Shown here: in pieces, positions 6,902 through 11,946 of the stretch | How positions within the stretch are numbered: the first letter of the stretch is position 1 | How the letters are laid out: every line of letters begins with the position of its first letter | Origin: Pseudonocardiales bacterium | GTDB lineage: Bacteria; Actinomycetota; Actinomycetes; Mycobacteriales; Pseudonocardiaceae | Assembly (NCBI GenBank): GCA_025465385.1 | Contig: JAODNG010000502.1 | Coordinates: 1-11,946 of the forward strand | DNA: 11,946 nt | Direction: 5' to 3' | The notes under the pieces: generated by a model | The model's database searches: none | Told to the model about the DNA's origin: nothing | Seen by the model: the letters and a program-made list of their open reading frames with translations, nothing else | Translations under genes and position numbers: made by a program

Positions 6902-6921
6902 TCCTGCCGGCGACACCGACT

Positions 6922-7380
6922 GTGAGCAAACGGGCTGAGGGCGAGCGGGTCGCGCAAGTGCTCGGATTAGAACGGCTGCCGGGGGAAGGCGGCCTGTTTC
7001 GCCGGACCTACGTCGATGTGCACAGCTCGGTGATCTACTTCATGCTGTTCGCTCCGGACTTTTCGGCCCTGCACGCACTAGACAGCGTGGAGGCCTACCA
7101 CTGGTACGCCGGATCGCCACTGCGGATGCTGCTACTACATCCCGGAGGACAGATCGAACAACCGATCCTTGGACCGGATCTTGCGGCGGGAGCGAGGCCG
7201 CAGATCATCGTGCCGGCCGCAGTGTGGCAAGGCTCCAGCCCACTCGGCGAGTGGACGCTGGTAGGCACCACCATGGCGCCTCCCTTCACGTGGTCGGCCT
7301 TTCGCCTGGGCCGTCGCGCTGGGCTGCTCACGGGCTGGCCGGAAGCTGCGCCTCGGATTCATGCCCTCACTCGAACCTGA
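6922..7380 (+). CDS. DUF985 (Cupin_5) family protein
   Basis: A 152-residue cupin of the DUF985/Cupin_5 family, a beta-barrel that may bind metal or a sugar-like ligand; the biochemical role is not settled. Signatures in order: LGLERLPGEGGLFRRTY (14-30), SSVIYFML (35-42), HALDSVEAYHWYAGSPL (51-67, with the His/Glu/His set of the cupin site), DLAAGARPQIIVPAAVWQGS (86-105), LGEWTLVGTTMAPPFTWSAF (108-127). Start GTG 6922 was chosen because it leaves the usual family length; no strong ribosome site is seen, and the frame is open upstream inside the transporter gene. It may be translated by coupling with that gene. Confidence 0.85.
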   Translation: MSKRAEGERVAQVLGLERLPGEGGLFRRTYVDVHSSVIYFMLFAPDFSALHALDSVEAYHWYAGSPLRMLLLHPGGQIEQPILGPDLAAGARPQIIVPAAVWQGSSPLGEWTLVGTTMAPPFTWSAFRLGRRAGLLTGWPEAAPRIHALTRT

Positions 7381-7417
7381 TCGCGCCTCGCTAGGTCTTG
7401 ACCCACAGGGAGATGAT

Positions 7418-7552
7418 ATGAGAGATGTCTTGTTCGTCCGCATCGACGGACTATTCGCCGTCGCCCACATCGACAGCGCCGGCGAACTCGTCGAAACCCA
7501 CGTAGGCGACGACGCCACCATCGACTGGACCCACATCGTCGCGGTCGGGTGA
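7418..7552 (+). CDS. Small hypothetical protein (44 aa)
   Basis: ATG 7418 is preceded by ACAGGGAGA about 6 bases upstream, a good ribosome site, and starts a 44-residue reading frame beginning MRDVLFVRIDG and ending DWTHIVAVG. An in-frame ATG at 7361 would add 19 residues but overlaps the cupin end. Composition is balanced, with alternating hydrophobic residues suggesting beta strands; no Cys, no membrane helix and no signal peptide. I do not recognise a family. It follows the cupin by 37 bases on the same strand and ends 28 bases from the P450 stop, which converges on it. It may be a real small protein or the leftover of a larger gene. Confidence 0.45.
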   Translation: MRDVLFVRIDGLFAVAHIDSAGELVETHVGDDATIDWTHIVAVG

Positions 7553-7580
7553 TGTGCGCCCTTGAATCCGGAGCCAGTTG

Positions 7581-8789
7581 TCAAGCGGTGCAGTCCCTAT
7601 CCCATGCAACTGGCACTTCATTAGGCATAGAGATTGATCCTGGTTCCCACTGGAGATCAGTATATGGCTTTGCCAAACGTAGGCCCGGCAAGGTTGTAAA
7701 AAGCCGTTCGAGGCCAACCTGGAGCCACTGGCGGGATAACGCTGCACCCGGACAGAAATGCGGACCTGCCCCAAAAACGATGTTACATCGAGGCCGATTT
7801 CGATCTATGTTAAATAGACTCGGGCTTGTGAACGAATTCGGATCGGTAGCGGCTGCATGTATTGATGGCAGCACTACTTGTCCGGCACGAATAGTCACCT
7901 GGCCCACTGTGACGTCTACGGTTGCAACTCGTGGTAGAAAGAAGTTGAAATGAGCTTTATAGCGCATCAGCTCTTCCACCGTCCGTTCCCATAACCTAGG
8001 ATCGTTCTGGCAAGCCTTCACAACGGCAGGATGTCGAAAGAGTTCAACTGCGCATACACTCAAAATTCCAAACGGCGTATAAAACCCCGCAAGTATGGTG
8101 CCGGACGCCGCCACTATCTCCTCACGACATAAACAAGTATTCTTGAACTCGGCGAAAATCCTAGAGAGTAGTCTGTCATCAGGACCGTCAAGTTTTCTAT
8201 CAATAAGTTTACTACTGTACTCGTACAATTCATTCCAGGCCGCACAGATCCGGGTGCGGTCGTCAGCGCTTTCTACGCGAACTAAAACTCTGTTAGAAAA
8301 GCCATACAATTTATCGCTTTCCTCTTCAGTAATACCCGCAGACAGCGCAACGGCTCTGACGATAAGTGGCTCAAAATATCTCTTGTTCAGGTCAGGTGGT
8401 TGATGCCCATCCAGTAGCTTGCTTATTAAGTCATCCGCAGCTTCTTCTACCTCCTGTCGCCATGGCGCAACACTTTGCTCGGAGAAATGCGAGATCATCC
8501 CGTGCCGGATACGTCTTATATGTGGAACATCCTGCCGTAGCATACCACTGCTTGATTGATATCCTGTACCAGTAACCGTGTCCTCGCTTGGATTCAAGCT
8601 AGCTAAGCTAAATCTCGAGTCCGTCATTATGAGACGTACTATTCTTACATCCCTCACAACAAAGACTTTTTTATTTGAAGCAGGCAACGTCACCGGGTAC
8701 AAATCGCCTGGGCTAAAATCAAAATAACGTTGCGGCTTTCCGCCTATTCGGGATTGAAAAGATAATTTGTCCAGTCTAGGCGCGCCCAT
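7581..8789 (-). CDS. Cytochrome P450, low G+C, atypical I-helix motif
   Basis: A soluble bacterial P450 monooxygenase of 402 residues. The heme loop FGAGPHFCPG (339-348) gives the axial thiolate Cys346; the ExxR pair is Glu273/Arg276 (EELMR); helix C has HIRRIR (90-95); FNIDRNRP (326-333) is the PERF-like meander. The oxygen-activation motif, normally AGxDTT or AGxETS, reads AGFYTP (234-239): the acid is replaced by Tyr237, Thr238 is kept and the next residue is Pro239. The substrate is unknown; electron partners must be elsewhere, as no ferredoxin or reductase gene is in the window. The start ATG 8789 has GGAG 8 bases upstream. The gene is strikingly A+T-rich (positions 8161-8220 have 23/60 G+C, 8281-8340 have 22/60), so it was probably acquired by transfer. 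Confidence 0.93.
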   Translation of the reverse strand: MGAPRLDKLSFQSRIGGKPQRYFDFSPGDLYPVTLPASNKKVFVVRDVRIVRLIMTDSRFSLASLNPSEDTVTGTGYQSSSGMLRQDVPHIRRIRHGMISHFSEQSVAPWRQEVEEAADDLISKLLDGHQPPDLNKRYFEPLIVRAVALSAGITEEESDKLYGFSNRVLVRVESADDRTRICAAWNELYEYSSKLIDRKLDGPDDRLLSRIFAEFKNTCLCREEIVAASGTILAGFYTPFGILSVCAVELFRHPAVVKACQNDPRLWERTVEELMRYKAHFNFFLPRVATVDVTVGQVTIRAGQVVLPSIHAAATDPNSFTSPSLFNIDRNRPRCNIVFGAGPHFCPGAALSRQWLQVGLERLFTTLPGLRLAKPYTDLQWEPGSISMPNEVPVAWDRDCTA

Positions 8790-8790
8790 T

Positions 8791-8801
8791 GAGCTAGCTC
8801 C
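8791..8801 (-). promoter_or_regulatory. Ribosome site of the P450 gene within a 10-bp palindrome
   Basis: On the minus strand GGAG (8798-8801) lies 8 bases before ATG 8789 and fixes the P450 start. It overlaps the perfect palindrome GAGCTAGCTC (8791-8800), which could be an operator or chance. A related AGCTAGCT lies inside the gene near 8599. No clear promoter boxes were seen in 8790-8914. Confidence 0.45.
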
Positions 8802-8914
8802 GGTGATGAGGCACGGTGCAGCGGCGGGTGGATGCGATGATCAGCTAGGTGGTTGCGGTGGGCACGCCAGCCATGGCCGGTCCCCCTAGCAGATCACCGA
8901 AACACGAGTGCTGG

Positions 8915-9766
8915 TCATCCCAACGAGCGAACTTCGATTTTCCCGTCGCTGACCCGCGTTTGGTAGGCAGGCTGAGGTATCGAGGCCGGGCCGCGCACAA
9001 TGCTGCCGTCGGTGAGCCGGAAGGTGCTGGCGTGCCACGGACAGACGACGCAACCGTCGACGAGCTCGCCTTCGTCCAGTGGACCGCCAGCGTGGCTGCA
9101 GGTGTTAGCCAGCGCGTACAGCTGGCCTTTGTCGCGAACCAGCAGCACTGATGCCCCATCGGCGGAGACCATGCGATGTTCGCCTTCGCCGAGCTCTGCG
9201 TCGGCGAGCACGGCGGTCCACTCCGGCGGACGATATTCAAAGGTCGCGTGGTTGACGTTGACAGCCTTGGCGTAGGACAGGTGACCACCAAGGTATCCAC
9301 CCGCCATAAGCACTCCGAGTCCGGCAAGGCCGAGTAGTTTGCCGCGGCCGCGACGGCCGCCGCGACGGGCAATCAGTGACGCCAGGTACAGGCTCAGCGC
9401 AGCCACGTTGGCCGAGGCGTGCACCGTCCCGATGCGTCTTTCCGCGCCTATGGTGTCCGACCAGTCGTTGAGGCCGGTCATGGCAGTGGGGATCGCGCTG
9501 AGGATGCCGGCACCGACAAGTAGGTCCGCCGCACGTTCCGTGCTGGCTCCACCGACAGCGTCCAGCAATGTAGACATGCTCCAAGCGCCGATTGGCAGAT
9601 CGGTCAACATGGGGTGGGCAGGATGGCCCAGCTTCGTGCCGCTCAACAGGTTACGTACCCGGCGAGGCGCCACGATCTTGCCGACCAAGCCGGCCAGCGG
9701 GTCAGCGACCTTGTCCAGGAGAGTGAAACGCTCAATGCGGCGCACCAACTCGTGCGGAAAGTCCAT
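8915..9766 (-). CDS. Membrane DUF2231 - Rieske [2Fe-2S] fusion protein
   Basis: A 283-residue protein with an N-terminal DUF2231 membrane domain and a C-terminal Rieske domain, a known actinobacterial architecture likely to take part in electron transfer at the membrane; the partners are unknown. The DUF2231 part spans about 48-170: LGHPAHPMLTDLPIG (47-61) and hydrophobic helices near 59-72, 82-99, 116-133 and 145-162. The Rieske cluster ligands are Cys223 and His225 in CSHAGG and Cys242 and His245 in CPWH; the spacing matches bulk-type ferredoxin-like Rieske proteins. ATG 9766 is preferred over ATG 9784 because GAAAGGA lies 9 bases upstream of it, inside the longer reading. The G+C-rich codon use is like the host, unlike the P450 that follows after 125 bases. 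Confidence 0.9.
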   Translation of the reverse strand: MDFPHELVRRIERFTLLDKVADPLAGLVGKIVAPRRVRNLLSGTKLGHPAHPMLTDLPIGAWSMSTLLDAVGGASTERAADLLVGAGILSAIPTAMTGLNDWSDTIGAERRIGTVHASANVAALSLYLASLIARRGGRRGRGKLLGLAGLGVLMAGGYLGGHLSYAKAVNVNHATFEYRPPEWTAVLADAELGEGEHRMVSADGASVLLVRDKGQLYALANTCSHAGGPLDEGELVDGCVVCPWHASTFRLTDGSIVRGPASIPQPAYQTRVSDGKIEVRSLG

Positions 9767-9775
9767 GACCGGAAA

Positions 9776-9782
9776 TCCTTTC
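9776..9782 (-). promoter_or_regulatory. Ribosome binding site deciding the Rieske gene start
   Basis: GAAAGGA on the minus strand, 9 bases before ATG 9766. The upstream in-frame ATG 9784 lacks such a site, its preceding bases being GTTGACCTGCG, so initiation at 9766 is favoured. Confidence 0.55.
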
Positions 9783-9790
9783 ATCGCAGG

Positions 9791-10123
9791 TCAACGGGCG
9801 TTGAGTGGCTGGACAGGCGGCACGGTGACCGGCACGCCCGAACAGCTTCTGACCAGGGGTACCCAATCCATGCCGGTGCTGGCCTTCCGCGCGTTCGCCA
9901 GCCCTGAGACAGGACCACGTAGATGCTGGCGGCGATCATCGAAGAGCCCTTTTCGGGCGTCCTCGCTGGCCTGCTGCGGACCTTGGTCCCGATTTGCCCT
10001 CGCAGCAAAGCTCATGTTCATCCCGTTCCAGTGAACACTGCGGTACCCGACCGGCGCGGGATAGGTCGGCACCCGTTCGCCGATGACCGCTGCGCCCCCA
10101 ATCTCCCTTCCTTGTATCTCCAT
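9791..10123 (-). CDS. Doubtful hypothetical protein upstream of the Rieske gene
   Basis: A 110-codon frame from ATG 10123 that stops 6 bases before the alternative Rieske ATG 9784. I do not recognise it. It is Arg-rich and proline-rich near the end (SGVPVTVPPVQPLNAR), with no membrane segment. By hand count 78 of 110 third positions are G or C, lower than expected for a native gene in this genome and not decisive. A second frame (9781-10008) reads IAASIYVVLSQGW and ends in an ATGA overlap with ATG 9784, and is no better supported. The stretch may be a small gene, a decayed gene or non-coding. Confidence 0.28.
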   Translation of the reverse strand: MEIQGREIGGAAVIGERVPTYPAPVGYRSVHWNGMNMSFAARANRDQGPQQASEDARKGLFDDRRQHLRGPVSGLANARKASTGMDWVPLVRSCSGVPVTVPPVQPLNAR

Positions 10124-10307
10124 AGTCCGCTGATCTTAGAACGCCGACGGCCGTCCGTCAACGGGAGTTGTTTCTAGAAGAGTTGCCGCGGCCGCGGTGC
10201 GATGGGTTGCTGCCCGACGCCCCCCGCCGCGGGGCGCGCTACTGTGCGGACTCTCAGCCGAACAGCACAACAGCCACCGGGCAGCCGGCGTCCGTTGTTT
10301 ATCGCTG

Positions 10308-10509
10308 TGGTGGACCTGTTCGCCAAGCTCGCCGCTCGGTCCGGCTGCTGTCCACTGGGCACGGCCGCAAAAGCGATGAGCCTGATGCCATCTGGGGTGG
10401 GCATCGCCGCGCTCAGGACGACCGGATTGCACACCGTTGCCATCGACGAGACAGCATCGCGCTGCTCATTGCCGGCCGACTGGCACATGGAGGATCGATG
10501 AAAATCTAA
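10308..10509 (+). pseudogene. Fragment of an IS110-family transposase
   Basis: Pieces of the conserved N-terminal catalytic region of IS110-type (DEDD) transposases lie in two frames: LFAKLAAR, then after a frame change near 10335 VRLLSTGHGRKSDEPDAIW, then after another near 10395 VGIAALRTTGLHTVAIDETAS. The GHGRKSD-DA-G-AALRT-GLHTV pattern is characteristic of the family. The remainder of the roughly 400-residue protein is missing and reading ends at a TAA at 10507-10509. It is a dead remnant of an old insertion, within non-coding debris. Element ends were not recognised. Confidence 0.65.
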
Positions 10510-10773
10510 ACGTAAACAGCAGCCTACGAACTACGCTGAGTGGCTCTACCAACCGCTCGGTTTCGCTTATGGTCACCGACATCGATATACCCCGCACTTT
10601 TACGAATGATCTCGCTTTAGCCGAGATACTCGGCGAGTACAAAAATCTGTGGCGTCGGGCGTAAGGGCGCATGAAGTCATTGCCGTCATCTAGGATGGGA
10701 TCATCGCCAATGACTAAAACCCGGGACAGACTAACTAGCTAAGTGAAGGTGAGCTCAGGCCACTGCGAGACCG
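10510..10773. other. A+T-richer non-coding debris
   Basis: No gene can be supported here. A 31-codon plus-strand frame from ATG 10569 (MVTDIDIPRTFTND..., TAA at 10662-10664) has no ribosome site or recognisable family. Composition is poorer in G+C than the flanks, like the P450 region. The stretch may be the worn remains of inserted DNA between the transposase fragment and the serine hydrolase gene. Confidence 0.3.
10675..10715. repeat. Inverted repeat after the serine hydrolase gene
   Basis: AGTCATTGcCG (10675-10685) and CGcCAATGACT (10705-10715) pair at 10 of 11 positions around a 19-base loop. On the minus strand it lies 58 bases past the serine hydrolase stop, followed by no T-run. It may be a terminator for that gene or a relic of a mobile element end. 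Confidence 0.35.
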
Positions 10774-11946
10774 TCAGCCGTAGATCTTGCCGATCAGCTG
10801 TTGGGCGATCGTGGTGGCAGGCGCGCGCCCGTCCGGCGCAGCATTCAAGTTTGTCCATACCGTCACTGTGATCTCGCGATCCGGGTCGTGGCCGGTGAAC
10901 GACTGGAATCCGGGCAGCTCGCCGGTATGGCCGTACAGCTGGCCGAACTTGCCGATGGCCAGACCGTAACCGGCCGCGGCGGGTGAGCCGGGGTTGGTCG
11001 ACTGGACGCTGTCGAGTCGCTTGCGCTGCCAGGTCGCGTTGAGCAGCGTCCCGTCGCTGAGTGCTGTGGCCCAGGTGGCGAGGTCCGCGACAGTGGAGAT
11101 GGCGCCGCCGGCGGCCCAGGCCCACGATGGGGTCGAGTCGGTGACGTCGTGGGGTTTGAGCGTGCCGGCTTTGGCGGCGGCTTGCTGGTCGGGCGACAAC
11201 GCTTCGCTCTTCATCGTTTCGACGTTGGTGCCGTACATGTAGCCGCGCGGATGAGGCGCGGGGATAGCGGTGTCGGCGGCGGGCGGGAATGACGTCTCGT
11301 GCATGGCGAGTGGGGTGAACAGCCGGGTCTGGTAGACCGACCCGAGCGGCCGCTGCTCCAGCTGCTCGATGATCAGGCCGAGCAGCACGAAGTTGGTGTT
11401 CGAGTAGTGGAAATCTGTTCCTGGCGGGAAGTACGCCGGGTATTTCAGGCCCAAGGCGAGCAGCTCCGCCGGCGTCCAGACCTTGGCCGGGTCGTCGTCG
11501 AGGGCCTTATTGAGGTCCACCGACTCGCTGTAGTTGTACAAGCCGCTGCGCATGTCCAGCAGCTGGGTCAGGGTGATGTTGTTCCCGTTCGGCACGTCGG
11601 GGCGGTACTCGGTCACCGGGGCGTCGATGTTCAGCTTGCCCTCCTGCGCGAGCTGCAGGATCACCGTGCCCGTGAAAGTCTTGGTGATCGAGCCGATCCG
11701 GACGTGGTCGGCCAAGGTGACCGGCACCGACCCCGTGTCGGTGCGCGAGCCGTAGGTCGCGGACATCTCGCCGTCCGGGGTGCGCACAGTCATGACCGCG
11801 CCAGGTGTCAACAGCTCCTTGGCGGTCTGCACGAACTTCAAGCGCAGCGCGGGTGCCTGGGGCGGCGGCGGACTGCCCGAGGTTACAGGCGATGGTGGCG
11901 TCGCCGGCGAGGCGGTGCATGCCGAAGCCAGTGCTCCCACACCCCA
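10774..11946 (-). CDS. Lipoprotein serine hydrolase, beta-lactamase/DD-peptidase fold (5' end cut)
   Basis: A class C beta-lactamase-type serine hydrolase (penicillin-binding fold), a DD-peptidase or esterase-like exported enzyme. Counting from GTG 11940, the catalytic motifs are Ser84-Ile-Thr-Lys87 (SITK), Tyr179-Ser-Asn181 (YSN) and His338-Thr-Gly340 (HTG). The N-terminus shows the end of a signal peptide, GVGALASAC, a lipobox-like site whose Cys would be lipidated, then a flexible Pro/Ser/Thr linker (about 9-32). Because the frame continues to the window edge (Trp-Gly before the GTG) and the signal peptide lacks its basic and hydrophobic parts, the true start lies outside. It most resembles actinobacterial lipoproteins of the LpqK/LpqF type. 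Substrate unknown; not shown to be a drug-inactivating enzyme. Confidence 0.9.
   Translation of the reverse strand, partial: WGVGALASACTASPATPPSPVTSGSPPPPQAPALRLKFVQTAKELLTPGAVMTVRTPDGEMSATYGSRTDTGSVPVTLADHVRIGSITKTFTGTVILQLAQEGKLNIDAPVTEYRPDVPNGNNITLTQLLDMRSGLYNYSESVDLNKALDDDPAKVWTPAELLALGLKYPAYFPPGTDFHYSNTNFVLLGLIIEQLEQRPLGSVYQTRLFTPLAMHETSFPPAADTAIPAPHPRGYMYGTNVETMKSEALSPDQQAAAKAGTLKPHDVTDSTPSWAWAAGGAISTVADLATWATALSDGTLLNATWQRKRLDSVQSTNPGSPAAAGYGLAIGKFGQLYGHTGELPGFQSFTGHDPDREITVTVWTNLNAAPDGRAPATTIAQQLIGKIYG

Noticed and set aside
6409..6921. Upstream extension of the cupin frame inside the transporter gene
   Set aside because: The added residues are Arg/Pro-rich and unlike DUF985; the cupin homology starts near the GTG at 6922.
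7553..8914. Five-residue precursor gene (MRYYH-like) near the P450, as in biarylitide loci
   Set aside because: Both strands of the gaps flanking the P450 were read; no ATG followed by Arg-Tyr-x-His-type codons was found.
9339..10034. Long plus-strand frame opposite the Rieske gene
   Set aside because: It is antisense to a clearly coding membrane-Rieske gene and reads as Arg/Ser/Pro-rich shadow sequence.
10502..10609. Aromatic-rich plus-strand frame (NYAEWLYQPLGFAYG...) that looks like a peptide core
   Set aside because: It has no usable start codon after the TGA at 10499 and no ribosome site, and it lies in debris beside the transposase fragment.

Overview
The window looks like chromosomal DNA of a high-G+C actinomycete, most likely from the Mycobacteriales/Pseudonocardiales group. 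Most genes are G+C-rich with GTG/ATG starts; a hand count of positions 2161-2220 gives 42/60 G+C. The order LMW tyrosine phosphatase - SURF1 - cobD matches the ptpA (Rv2234) - Rv2235 - cobD (Rv2236c) block remembered from Mycobacterium tuberculosis, here with a fructosamine-kinase gene added. The species is not determined.

Left part (1-1121). A short coding tail is followed by about 330 bases without a gene that hold hairpins and short repeats. Next comes a broken membrane acyl-CoA desaturase: the three histidine boxes survive, but the gene has two frameshifts and an internal deletion.

Core block (1122-5703). ptpA, a fructosamine-kinase-family gene and a SURF1 gene form a tight plus-strand operon. 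The first two can be read as a protein-deglycation pair, and SURF1 serves cytochrome oxidase assembly. Converging on them are cobD (cobalamin) and, upstream of it on the same strand, a MatB-type malonyl/methylmalonyl-CoA synthetase, separated by a perfect 11-bp hairpin. cobD and SURF1 overlap tail to tail by 115 bp.

Middle (5735-7552). An MFS transporter diverges from matB across a 31-bp gap that carries a symmetric motif. It is followed by a DUF985 cupin and a 44-codon ORF. The last two transmembrane helices of the transporter are hard to recognise.

Right part (7581-11946). A low-G+C cytochrome P450 (about 37-38% in sampled lines) looks acquired. It has normal ExxR and heme-Cys motifs but a non-canonical oxygen-activation motif in helix I. 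Upstream of it on the same strand is a membrane DUF2231-Rieske protein. A 1-kb stretch of gene debris follows, including an IS110-type transposase remnant. The window ends inside a lipoprotein serine hydrolase of the beta-lactamase/DD-peptidase fold.

No rRNA, tRNA or CRISPR array was seen. The best leads are the acquired P450 with its tiny neighbouring ORFs, the phosphatase-fructosamine kinase pairing, and the cobD/SURF1 antisense overlap. No complete unknown multi-gene system can be demonstrated from the sequence alone.
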